A DNA stretch of 52,214 nucleotides from JAYFRE01 sp034926235 (GTDB lineage: Bacteria; Pseudomonadota; Alphaproteobacteria; Rhodospirillales; Magnetospirillaceae). The stretch spans positions 1 to 52,214 of the forward strand of contig JAYFRE010000071.1 of the NCBI GenBank assembly GCA_034926235.1. Direction: 5' to 3'. Below are positions 24,203 through 32,058 of this stretch, piece by piece. How positions within the stretch are numbered: the stretch's first letter is position 1; each line of letters starts with the position of its first letter. The position numbers and the translations under genes were made by a program. The notes below the pieces were generated by a model. It ran no database searches. It was not told the DNA's origin and worked only from the letters and a program-made list of their open reading frames with translations.

Positions 24203-26466
24203 TTGTCCACCATCATGTTGCGGGTCGCGGCGGGCAGGCGCACCTCAAGCCCGTCCAGCTTGTCGTCCATGACGATCTGACAGCCCAGGCGCGAGGTGTG
24301 GGTCAGGCCGAAGGCCAGATCCAGCATGTCCTCCTCTTCCTCGCTGGCCGGTTCCAGGCGGTTGAACCAGGCGGGATCGACGATGACATGGCAGGTCGAA
24401 CAGGCCAGAGATCCTTCGCACGCGCCTTCCAGCGGCACCTTGTTGCGGTGCGCGATCTCCAACACCGAAAGGCCGGCGGGCGCATCGACCTCGCGCCGGG
24501 TGCCGTCAGTCTCGATGAAGGTCATCTTGGGCATGGTCTCGGCTCCTATCGTTTCTTGGCGGGAGGCGGTTTCGTCCTCTACGCCCAGGCTTTGGCTCAG
24601 GGTTTCGACGGCCATGCCGGCCAGGGCCTTTTGGATGCCCCGGTCCATGCGTCGTTCGGCGAAGCTCTTGGTCGCGTTTTCCAGCGCCTCCGACGCTTGC
24701 TGAACCGCGTCGCGGCTCCCTTGGCTCAGTTGGGTTTCGACACGGGCGATGGCGTCGCCGATCAAAGCGCGCTCGTCCGCGCTCAACAGATCGCCATCGA
24801 CGCCCAGGGCGGCCTTGACCGCCAGAACGGAACGCTCGGCCTCGACCCGGGATTCGGCCAGCAGACGGGCTTCCATGTCATCGCGGGCATGGACCATGGA
24901 ATCGCGCAGCATGGTCGCCATCTCGTCGTCGGACAGGCCGTAGGACGGCTTGACCGAAACCTCCTGGGCGACGCCGGTGACGGTTTCCTGGGCGGTCACG
25001 GTCAGCAGTCCGTCGGCATCGACGGCGAAGGTGACGCGGATGCGCGCCGCACCCGCCGTCATCGGCGGAATGCCGGTCAGCACGAAACGGGCCAGGGAAC
25101 GGTTCTGATCGACCAGTTCGCGTTCGCCCTGGACGACATGGATCAGCATGGCGTCCTGGCCGTCCTGATAGGTGGTGAAATCCTGCGCCATCGCCACCGG
25201 GATCGGCGTGTTGCGGGGAATGACCTTTTCGACGATGCCGCCCATGGTCTCGATGCCCAGCGACAAAGGTGTCACGTCCAAAAGCAGGGTGTCCGCGCCC
25301 ACGGTCAGCGCCTCGGCCTGAAGCGCTGCCCCCAGCGCCACCACGGCGTCGGGATCGATATCGGCCAAGGGTTCCTGTCCGAACAGTTCGGCGACGCGCC
25401 GCCGCACCAGGGGGATGCGGGTCGATCCGCCGACCAGGACCACGCCCTTGACCTCGGATGGGGCGATACCGGCATCTTCCAGCACCCCCCGGCATAAAGA
25501 GATGGTCCGGTCCACCAGCGGCGCTGCCAGGGATTCGAACGTCGCGCGGTCCAACCGGTGGCGGGTGACGTGGTCGTCGATTTCCAGCATCCATTCGCCG
25601 CTGTTGCCCGACGACAGGCATTCCTTGGCCAGTCTGGCGGTCGCCAGCGCCTGTTTGGCTTCGCCCTGGGAAATCGCCGGCGCATTGGCGCCTTCCGCCC
25701 GTTCGGCCAGGAAGCGTTCGGCGATGGCGTGATCCAGATCGTCGCCGCCCAGGGCAGCGTCGCCGCCGGTAGCGCGCACCTGGAAAACGCCCTTTTCCAT
25801 ATGCAGGATCGAAATATCGAAGGTGCCGCCGCCCAGATCATAGACGGCGTACAGTCCCTCGGCCTCGGAATCGAGGCCATAGGCCAGCGCGGCGGCGGTG
25901 GGTTCGTTGACCAGACGCAAGACGTCGAGCCCGGCCAGCCGCGCGGCATCTTTGGTGGCGCTGCGCGCGGCGTCGTCGAAATAGGCCGGCACGGTCACGA
26001 CCGCGCGATCGACGGGGCGGTCCAACACGGCTTCGGCGCGGGCCTTGACGGCGCGCAGGATGTCGGCGGAAATCTCGACCGGCGTTAAGGTGCGGCCCGA
26101 TATGCGCAGGCGGACCATGCCACCTTCGGCGGCGCTGTCCAGCTCGAAGGGCAAGGCCCCGGCCAGGGAGCGGACATCGGCGACGCCCCGGCCCATCAGC
26201 CGCTTGATCGAACCGATCACGGCGTCGGGCATTTCCAGCAATTCGCGGCGCGCATTCGCGCCGACGACGACCGGGCCGTTGGGGTCGTAGAAAACCACCG
26301 AGGGGATCAGCGCCCCGCCTTTATCGTCCTTGAGCACACGGGGGCGGCCGTCCTCGGCGATGGCGACGACGGAATTGGTGGTGCCAAGATCGATGCCGAT
26401 GGCGGCTCCCCGATCCTCGGTTTGGGGACGGGACGCTTCGCCCGGTTCGTTGATTTGCAGCAGCAT
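24199..26466 (-). CDS. hscA-fdx: HscA chaperone fused in frame to ISC-type [2Fe-2S] ferredoxin
   Basis: 755 residues in one frame. Residues about 20-625 are the Hsp70-class HscA: IGIDLGTTNSVVAIAEDGRP, VPAYFDDAARSATKDAARLA, AVYDLGGGTFDISILHMEKG, VVLVGGSTRIPLVRRRV, and a substrate-binding domain with a helical lid. Residues 645-755 are a complete 111-residue ISC ferredoxin with Cys39, 45, 48 and 85 in its own numbering (GACEGSLACSTCHV and LGCQIV). HscA delivers IscU to cluster transfer; Fdx supplies electrons. These are separate proteins in every isc operon I know. No stop lies between them, yet the ferredoxin keeps its own AGGAG and ATG (24534), so both a fusion and free ferredoxin could be made. 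The start overlaps the hscB stop (TGATG). Confidence 0.9.
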   Translation of the reverse strand: MLLQINEPGEASRPQTEDRGAAIGIDLGTTNSVVAIAEDGRPRVLKDDKGGALIPSVVFYDPNGPVVVGANARRELLEMPDAVIGSIKRLMGRGVADVRSLAGALPFELDSAAEGGMVRLRISGRTLTPVEISADILRAVKARAEAVLDRPVDRAVVTVPAYFDDAARSATKDAARLAGLDVLRLVNEPTAAALAYGLDSEAEGLYAVYDLGGGTFDISILHMEKGVFQVRATGGDAALGGDDLDHAIAERFLAERAEGANAPAISQGEAKQALATARLAKECLSSGNSGEWMLEIDDHVTRHRLDRATFESLAAPLVDRTISLCRGVLEDAGIAPSEVKGVVLVGGSTRIPLVRRRVAELFGQEPLADIDPDAVVALGAALQAEALTVGADTLLLDVTPLSLGIETMGGIVEKVIPRNTPIPVAMAQDFTTYQDGQDAMLIHVVQGERELVDQNRSLARFVLTGIPPMTAGAARIRVTFAVDADGLLTVTAQETVTGVAQEVSVKPSYGLSDDEMATMLRDSMVHARDDMEARLLAESRVEAERSVLAVKAALGVDGDLLSADERALIGDAIARVETQLSQGSRDAVQQASEALENATKSFAERRMDRGIQKALAGMAVETLSQSLGVEDETASRQETIGAETMPKMTFIETDGTRREVDAPAGLSVLEIAHRNKVPLEGACEGSLACSTCHVIVDPAWFNRLEPASEEEEDMLDLAFGLTHTSRLGCQIVMDDKLDGLEVRLPAATRNMMVDK
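24532..24547 (-). promoter_or_regulatory. Internal ribosome binding site and start for free ferredoxin
   Basis: Within the fused frame, AGGAG (24543-24547) stands 8 bases before ATG (24532-24534), exactly where a separate fdx gene would start (MPKMTFIETDG). This is a standard-strength site and suggests the ferredoxin may also be made alone. Confidence 0.6.
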
Positions 26467-27134
26467 CAGGAAACAGGCTCCGTCATCAGGCGGCTCCGCC
26501 GGGCGCGGGCTTCTTCCACCAGCCGCGCCAGATAGCGCATGCGGGTGGTCAGCCGTCCGGCGGCGTCAAGATCGTTGTCGGCGAAGGCTTGCGCCAGCGC
26601 CGTCTGGCAGGTTGCCACAGCGGCCTCGGCCTCGGTCAGCAGCCGGGCGGCTGTTGCCGGATCTGCCGCGTCGGCCAGGGCTTCGCGCATCTCCATCGCT
26701 TCCATCAAGAGGGCGGGATCGCTGACGGTGGCGTTCTTGTCGATATCGGCGTCGCGGCCCGCCAGATGCAGCAGATAAGCCGATCGCCGCATGGGGTCCT
26801 TCAGCGTTTCATAGGCTTCGTTCAAAGCGGCGGCCTGGCCTTGCGACAAGGCGCGTTCGCGGGCCGGACGGCGGGAGAAACGGTCGGGATGCAGGCAGCG
26901 CTGAAGCTGGAAATATTGGCGGTCGAGCAATGCCGGATCGAGCGCGAATCCGCGTTCCAGCCCCAGCCGGGCGAAATGGTCGAGATCGCCTGCGGGCTGG
27001 ACCGCATTGCAGGTGGCGCAGAACAGGGATTGACGTCCGACCGGCCCCTTGCAGGACCAGCAGGGCCGCGGCATGGCGGCATTGGAGAACGTACGCTCGA
27101 CCTCGCTCATGGTCTTTGATCTGGCTTCTATCAA
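26466..27134 (-). CDS. hscB: Fe-S assembly co-chaperone HscB
   Basis: 222 residues. A J-domain at about 50-125 contains the HPD motif (LQRCLHPDRFSRRP) and AALNEAYETLKDPMRRSAYL; the C-terminal helical domain that binds IscU follows. The N-terminus has a CWSC...CATC pair of cysteine knuckles, a zinc or redox finger seen in mitochondrial and some alphaproteobacterial HscB but absent from the E. coli protein. It delivers IscU to HscA. The start may be the internal MSEVERTF methionine (residue 9). It lies between iscA and hscA in the operon. Confidence 0.93.
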   Translation of the reverse strand: MIEARSKTMSEVERTFSNAAMPRPCWSCKGPVGRQSLFCATCNAVQPAGDLDHFARLGLERGFALDPALLDRQYFQLQRCLHPDRFSRRPARERALSQGQAAALNEAYETLKDPMRRSAYLLHLAGRDADIDKNATVSDPALLMEAMEMREALADAADPATAARLLTEAEAAVATCQTALAQAFADNDLDAAGRLTTRMRYLARLVEEARARRSRLMTEPVS

Positions 27135-27200
27135 GAATGTCGCCGCCTTAGCCCCGTCCTGTCCGTTCGAGCCGGACGGCGGGGCAAGGCGGAACCAAGG

Positions 27201-27542
27201 TCAGACGTGGAAGGATTCGCCGCAGCCGCACCGGCCCTTTTCATTGGGATTGCGGAAAACGAAACCGCTTTGCAGCTTGTCGGAGACGAAATCCATCTCG
27301 GTGCCGATGATGAACATGGTGGCCTTGGGGTCGATCAGCACGGTCACCCCGTCCTTTTCCACCATCTCGTCCAGCGGCCCTTTCTCGTCGGCATATTCCA
27401 AATTGTAGGTCAGCCCCGAACAGCCCCGGGTCTGCACGCCGATGCGGATGCCCAGCGCCGGTTTCGAGCGCCGGGCCAGCAGGGCCTTGACCTGCGCCAC
27501 CGCCGAATCGGTCAATGTCAAAGGAGCCATGGTATCGGTCAT
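27201..27542 (-). CDS. iscA: A-type Fe-S carrier IscA
   Basis: About 113 residues from the ATG at 27542, preceded by GGAAAGG. The three family cysteines are present, one in RIGVQTRGCSGLTYNLEYAD and two in GRCGCGESF near the end. It receives clusters from the IscU pathway and passes them to apoproteins. An in-frame start 18 bases upstream is possible but has a poorer binding site. It is followed by hscB after 66 bases. Confidence 0.95.
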   Translation of the reverse strand: MTDTMAPLTLTDSAVAQVKALLARRSKPALGIRIGVQTRGCSGLTYNLEYADEKGPLDEMVEKDGVTVLIDPKATMFIIGTEMDFVSDKLQSGFVFRNPNEKGRCGCGESFHV

Positions 27543-27568
27543 GTCGTTTGCCTTTCCCACCCGTCGTT

Positions 27569-27973
27569 TCAGTCCGCCGCGCCGTCTTCGGCGAGACCGT
27601 GCTTCTTTCTATAATCGGCGATCGCGGCCTTGATCGCGTCCTCGGCCAGCACCGAGCAGTGAATCTTGACCGGCGGCAGAGCCAGATGCTGGGCGATGTC
27701 GGTGTTCTTGATGCCCGACGCCTCGTTCAACGTCTTGCCCTTGATCCATTCGGTGACCAGCGAACTGGACGCAATGGCCGATCCGCAGCCGAAGGTCTTG
27801 AACTTCGCATCTTCGATGACACCGTCGTCGCTGACCTTGATCTGAAGCTTCATCACGTCGCCGCAGGCCGGTGCGCCGACCAGGCCGGTGCCGATATTGG
27901 TCTCGTCCTTCTGGAACGATCCCACATTACGAGGATGCTCGTAATGATCGATGACTTTTTCGCTGTATGCCAT
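27569..27973 (-). CDS. iscU: Fe-S scaffold protein IscU
   Basis: 134 residues, highly conserved. Cluster ligands: Cys in GAPACGDVMKLQIKV, Cys in KFKTFGCGSAIASSSL, and Cys/His in the region LPPVKIHCSVLAEDAIKAA, where LPPVK is the HscA-binding motif. It assembles [2Fe-2S] clusters with sulfur from IscS. The HscA-recognition motif is intact, consistent with the fused HscA-Fdx acting on it. Confidence 0.97.
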   Translation of the reverse strand: MAYSEKVIDHYEHPRNVGSFQKDETNIGTGLVGAPACGDVMKLQIKVSDDGVIEDAKFKTFGCGSAIASSSLVTEWIKGKTLNEASGIKNTDIAQHLALPPVKIHCSVLAEDAIKAAIADYRKKHGLAEDGAAD

Positions 27974-28012
27974 GCTTGTCCTCCGCAGAACCCTTCGGGC
28001 CTTCTTTCTTGG

Positions 28013-29326
28013 TCAGTGGTCGGCCCATTCAATGGATTTAATGTCGACACCCTGCTGATGCATCTCCCACAGAGGGCTTAGATCGCGCAGTTTGGTGACG
28101 GCCTCGACGATGTGATCGACGGCATAATCGACGTCCGCCTCGGTGGTGAAGCGTCCGATCCCGATGCGCAATGACGTGTGCGCCATGTCGGAATCAAGCC
28201 CCAGCGCGCGCAGCACATAGGACGGTTCAAGCGAAGCCGAGGTGCAGGCCGATCCCGACGACACCGCGATGTCCTTGACCCCCATCATTAGCCCTTCGCC
28301 CTCGACGAAGGCGAAGCTGATATTGAGACTGCCGGGCAGGCGATGATCGTGGTCGCCGTTCAGATAGACCTCGGGCAGACGGGCCGTGATCGCGTTCAGC
28401 ATGCGTTCGCGCAAACCCAGCAGCCGCTTGCTTTCGCTTTCCATCTCCTCGCGGGCGATGCGGCAGGCGGTGCCGATGCCGACGCACAAGGCTGGCGACA
28501 GGGTGCCCGAACGCATGCCGCGCTCCTGACCGCCGCCATTCATCTGGGCCAGCACCCGCACGCGCGGCCGGCGGCGGACGTAAAGAGCGCCGATGCCCTT
28601 CGGCCCATAGATCTTATGACCGGAGATGCTCATCAGATCGATATTCATCGCATTGACATCGAGCGGGATCTTGCCCACGGCCTGGGCCGCGTCAGTATGG
28701 AAGAAAACGCCATGTTTGCGGCAGATCGCGCCGATTTCGGTGATCGGCTGCAACACGCCGATCTCGTTATGAGCCGCCATGATCGACACCAGCACGGTCT
28801 TGTCGGTGAGTGCTGCTTCCAGCTTGGCCAGATCGACCAGCCCGTTGCTTTCGACCGGCAGATAGGTAACCGAAAAGCCTTCCTGTTCCAGATGGCGGCA
28901 GGTGTCGAGCACACATTTATGTTCGGTGACCAGCGTGACGATATGGTTCTTCCGTTCCTTATAAAAGTTGGCGACGCCTTTTAAGGCCAGATTGTTCGAT
29001 TCCGTCGCGCCCGAAGTAAAGACGATTTCCTTCGGGTCAGCGCCGATCAACCGGGCAACCTCGGCGCGGGCGTTCTCGACCGCGTCCTCGGCTTCCCAGC
29101 CATAGGAATGGCTGCGTGAATGCGGGTTGCCGAAATGCTCCGTGAAATAGGGCAGCATCGCTTCGACGACGCGCGGGTCGCAGGGCGTGGTGGCCTGATA
29201 GTCGAAATAGATCGGCTGTTTCGGGCGGGCGTTCCGTTTCGGATCCGCGACGCTCATGGTCTCGGTGTTCTCCGTTTTCTGGCTACCGGCTATCGTCATC
29301 TGTCCCTCATCCTCTTTAAGCCGCAT
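28013..29326 (-). CDS. iscS: Cysteine desulfurase IscS
   Basis: 437 residues as an open frame, but the family start (PIYFDYQATTPCDPRV) comes only at residue 38, so the real start may be the internal ATG at 29299 or the MSVADPK methionine. PLP-binding lysine in SGHKIYGPKGIGALYVRR; the long mobile loop SSGSACTSASLEPSYVLRAL carries the persulfide cysteine (class I). It supplies sulfur to IscU, MnmA and others. It overlaps the upstream NifS-like gene by 11 bases and is followed by iscU. Confidence 0.95.
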   Translation of the reverse strand: MRLKEDEGQMTIAGSQKTENTETMSVADPKRNARPKQPIYFDYQATTPCDPRVVEAMLPYFTEHFGNPHSRSHSYGWEAEDAVENARAEVARLIGADPKEIVFTSGATESNNLALKGVANFYKERKNHIVTLVTEHKCVLDTCRHLEQEGFSVTYLPVESNGLVDLAKLEAALTDKTVLVSIMAAHNEIGVLQPITEIGAICRKHGVFFHTDAAQAVGKIPLDVNAMNIDLMSISGHKIYGPKGIGALYVRRRPRVRVLAQMNGGGQERGMRSGTLSPALCVGIGTACRIAREEMESESKRLLGLRERMLNAITARLPEVYLNGDHDHRLPGSLNISFAFVEGEGLMMGVKDIAVSSGSACTSASLEPSYVLRALGLDSDMAHTSLRIGIGRFTTEADVDYAVDHIVEAVTKLRDLSPLWEMHQQGVDIKSIEWADH

Positions 29327-30413
29327 GCTGCGCCCGGCGTGAGCCGGCTAGACGCGAAAAGGCAGCAATAAATCCATCCACATCGTCGAGGCCGCTGTTC
29401 CAGCCCAGGCTGACCCTGATCGCCGATCCGGCCAGGGACCCTGCGCCCATCGCCTCCAGAACGTGGCTTGGCCCGACCTTGCCCGACGAACAGGCAGCAC
29501 CCGCGCTGACCATGATCCCGGCAAGATCGAGCGCCATCACCAATGTTTCCGCCCTCATCCCGGGCACAGCGAGACAGGCGGTGTTGCCGACGCGCCGTGT
29601 CCTGCCGCCCAGTACGGTCAAAGCGGGGCAGACGTCGCGCGCACGTTGTTCCAACGCATCGCGCAAGGCTTCGATCCGGGCATTGTCGCAAGACGCGTTC
29701 AACGCGGCGGCGAAACCGGCGATTCCAGGCAGATTCTCGGTGCCGCCCCGGCGCGACCGTTCCTGGCCGCCGCCCGGGATCAAAGGGCGCAAAACCCGTT
29801 CGGGATCGGCCAGGATCAGGGCACCCGTTCCTTGCGGTCCGCCGATCTTATGCGCCGACACGGCCAGGGAATCGGCGCCCAACGCCATGATGTCGATGTC
29901 CATCCTGGACAGGGCCTGAACCGCGTCGCAATGCAGAGCTGCCCCATGGGCGTGAGCGATGCGCGCCGCTTCGGCCACAGGCTGGATAATTCCGGTCTCG
30001 TTGTTGACCAGCATCAGCGCGACCAGGACGGGGCCATCCGCCGTCTCGGACAACAGCCGGTCCAGGGCGTCCAAATCGATGACGCCATCGTCATCGACGG
30101 GGATGCGGGCGTCGGCCCAGGCCAGAACGGACGGATGTTCGACGGACGAGGCGATCACCCGGCCCGGCCGGACCTGGGTCAGGGCCAGGGCGTTGGCCTC
30201 GCTGGCGCCTGACGTGAAGATCACGCCGGCAGCGGGGGCGTTCAGGCGGACGGCCAGGGCTTCGCGGGCATCTTCGATCACGCGGCGCGCCCGGCGGCCG
30301 GAGGCATGCACCGACGAGGCGTTGCCCGGCTGTGTCAGGGCGTCAGCCATCGCGGCGGTTGCTTCAGGCCGGATTGGGGCCGTGGCGTTATGATCGAGAT
30401 AGATGCCGCTCAT
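29316..30413 (-). CDS. Second cysteine desulfurase, NifS/IscS-like
   Basis: 365 residues, class I aminotransferase-V desulfurase: SGIYLDHNATAPIRPEATAA start, HCDAVQALSRMDIDIMALGA, PLP lysine in VSAHKIGGPQGTGALIL, and active cysteine in SAGAACSSGKVGPSHVLEAM. It is clearly divergent from the adjacent IscS (shorter, different loop), so not a recent duplication. Two desulfurases in tandem within an isc operon, between iscR and iscS, are known from some alphaproteobacteria as far as I recall; their division of labour is unclear. Confidence 0.9.
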   Translation of the reverse strand: MSGIYLDHNATAPIRPEATAAMADALTQPGNASSVHASGRRARRVIEDAREALAVRLNAPAAGVIFTSGASEANALALTQVRPGRVIASSVEHPSVLAWADARIPVDDDGVIDLDALDRLLSETADGPVLVALMLVNNETGIIQPVAEAARIAHAHGAALHCDAVQALSRMDIDIMALGADSLAVSAHKIGGPQGTGALILADPERVLRPLIPGGGQERSRRGGTENLPGIAGFAAALNASCDNARIEALRDALEQRARDVCPALTVLGGRTRRVGNTACLAVPGMRAETLVMALDLAGIMVSAGAACSSGKVGPSHVLEAMGAGSLAGSAIRVSLGWNSGLDDVDGFIAAFSRLAGSRRAQHAA

Positions 30414-30461
30414 CGGTTTTGTCCGAAAAGGGGAGGGAACCGGCCCGCCCCGGCTGATTCG

Positions 30462-30929
30462 CTATTGGGCGGCGGCGATGCGTTCGCCGCCCGAATGAAA
30501 GATGCCGCTGCTGCCCAATAGGCGCCGTTCGATCACATCGCCCAGCGATACCGCGCTTAAATAGAGATAGATCTGGTTGCCCAGTTCCTCCCACAGATCG
30601 TGGGTCAGACAGCGGCCCTTGTGATGATGGCAGCCGGCCGGCGATCCCGGCGCGCAGCGCGTCGTCTGGATCGGCTCGTCAACGGCCAGGATGATGTCCG
30701 AAATCCGCAACTGCCCTGCAGGGCGGGACAAAAGATAGCCGCCGCCCGGGCCGCGTACGCTGCGGACCAGTCCGCCCTTGCGCAGCTTGCCGAAAAGCTG
30801 TTCCAGATAGGACAAGGAAATCTCCTGGCGGCTGGCGATGTCGGCCAGGGCCACCGGCCCGCCTTCGGCGTTACAGGCCAGATCGACCATCGCCATCACG
30901 GCGTAGCGTCCCTTGGTGCTGAGTTTCAC
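30462..30929 (-). CDS. iscR: Rrf2-family Fe-S regulator IscR
   Basis: 155 residues from the GTG at 30929, preceded by GAGGTGAG. The N-terminus KLSTKGRYAVMAMVDLACNA is a classic IscR start; the winged helix includes SLSYLEQLFGKLRKGGLVRS and VRGPGGGYLLSR. The cluster ligands are in RCAPGSPAGCHHHKGRCLTH: three cysteines plus a nearby His, with slightly longer spacing than in E. coli. It should repress its own operon when holding a [2Fe-2S] cluster. The reading frame is open further upstream (to 31316), but that extension is not IscR-like. Confidence 0.94.
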   Translation of the reverse strand: MKLSTKGRYAVMAMVDLACNAEGGPVALADIASRQEISLSYLEQLFGKLRKGGLVRSVRGPGGGYLLSRPAGQLRISDIILAVDEPIQTTRCAPGSPAGCHHHKGRCLTHDLWEELGNQIYLYLSAVSLGDVIERRLLGSSGIFHSGGERIAAAQ

Positions 30930-31013
30930 CGTCTCACCTCTCATCCTGGGGTCTTCGAAACCCCGATCGCTCGACCGGACGTCCTCGAACCACTGGGGCC
31001 CGGAATCCTGTCC

Positions 31014-31026
31014 GAAAACTGTTTTC
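31014..31026. promoter_or_regulatory. Palindrome in the iscR leader (possible operator)
   Basis: GAAAAC-T-GTTTTC is a perfect 13-base inverted repeat about 85 bases upstream of the iscR start and downstream of the predicted promoter. Nearby, GAAGTTC is directly repeated (about 31062-31078). Either could be an IscR or iron-related site; the sequence alone does not decide. Confidence 0.3.
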
Positions 31027-31166
31027 TTCAAAAAAATCCGCGCCATCCCGATAGATCGGGCCCGAAGTTCTTGAAGTTCCACCGCGCCGGTGTGGTATGC
31101 TGACCCATTCAACGGGAACCTGTTTTCCGGATCCTGTCCCAGCGGGGCGGAACGGACAGCGATTGG

Positions 31167-31195
31167 AATATAGGATGCCCGACAAACCGGATCAA
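31167..31195 (-). promoter_or_regulatory. Candidate promoter of the isc operon
   Basis: On the minus strand TTGATC (31195-31190) and TATATT (31172-31167) are separated by 17 bases, a good sigma-70-type pair. Transcription would begin near 31160 and leave a leader of about 230 bases before the iscR GTG. Confidence 0.45.
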
Positions 31196-31296
31196 GAATG
31201 TCCAAGAGCCGATCCCGGCTCATTTTTGGATATTCCGTACCTGAGGGGTCGGATTTAGAGCCGGTAGATCGTCGAGAGAGAGTCCAAAGGGTCGTA

Positions 31297-31983
31297 ATGC
31301 CAGAAGTGATATTCAATGGGCCGGATGGACGGCTCGAAGGCCGTTACCATCATGGTTCCCTGCGCAATGCGCCCGTGGTGCTTCTTTTGCATCCCCAGCC
31401 TCAGCTCGGCGGCACGATGAACAACAAGGTTGTCTATGCCTTGTATCATGCTTTCGTGCGCCGGGGGTTCTCGACCATGCGGTTCAATTTCCGCGGGGTA
31501 GGGCGTTCCCAGGGGCGTTTTGACAACGGTCCCGGCGAATTGTCGGACGCCGCGTCGGCGCTGGATTGGCTGCAAACCGTCAATCCCAATGCGGGAAGCT
31601 GTTGGATCGGCGGTTATTCCTTCGGCGCCTGGATCGGCATGCAGCTTTTGATGCGCCGGCCCGAGATCGACGGCTTCGTCTCGATCGCGCCGCCGGCCAA
31701 TCTTTATGATTTTTCGTTCCTGGCCCCTTGTCCGTCATCGGGCCTGATCGTTCACGGCTCGGCGGACCGCCAAGTTCCGGAGGCGGCGGTGGCCAAGCTG
31801 GCAACCAAGCTGTCGGGGCAACGCAACATCACCGTTCGCTTCGACACGATCAAGGGGGCCAACCATTCCTTTACCGGCAAGCTTGACGAGCTGACGGTTC
31901 TTTTGGACGATTATCTGGCCACCATCGCCGTCGAACGGCCGCTGGCGACGCCGTCGCCCGACCTGGACATGGTCGCCGGCTGA
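31297..31983 (+). CDS. Alpha/beta hydrolase
   Basis: About 228 residues from the ATG at 31297 (AAAGG seven bases upstream). Alpha/beta hydrolase fold: strand and oxyanion region APVVLLLHPQPQLGGTMNNK, then FSTMRFNFRGVGRSQG, the nucleophile elbow IGGYSFGAWIG (Gly-Tyr-Ser-Phe-Gly), the acid region LIVHGSADRQVP and the late histidine in KGANHSFTGKL. The Ser-Asp-His triad is complete. This subfamily is widespread in proteobacteria next to isc or cysteine desulfurase genes; substrate unknown. Divergent from iscR. Confidence 0.88.
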   Translation: MPEVIFNGPDGRLEGRYHHGSLRNAPVVLLLHPQPQLGGTMNNKVVYALYHAFVRRGFSTMRFNFRGVGRSQGRFDNGPGELSDAASALDWLQTVNPNAGSCWIGGYSFGAWIGMQLLMRRPEIDGFVSIAPPANLYDFSFLAPCPSSGLIVHGSADRQVPEAAVAKLATKLSGQRNITVRFDTIKGANHSFTGKLDELTVLLDDYLATIAVERPLATPSPDLDMVAG

Positions 31984-32058
31984 AAACGCTTTTCCGTTTT
32001 ACCGGGATGCAGGATGTGAGAACCGGGCTGGACCTTTTTGGTCCGGCCCGGTGCCGTT

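Noticed and set aside
28013..30413. Recent duplication of iscS
   Set aside because: The two desulfurases differ in length, active-site loop and most positions; only family motifs are shared.
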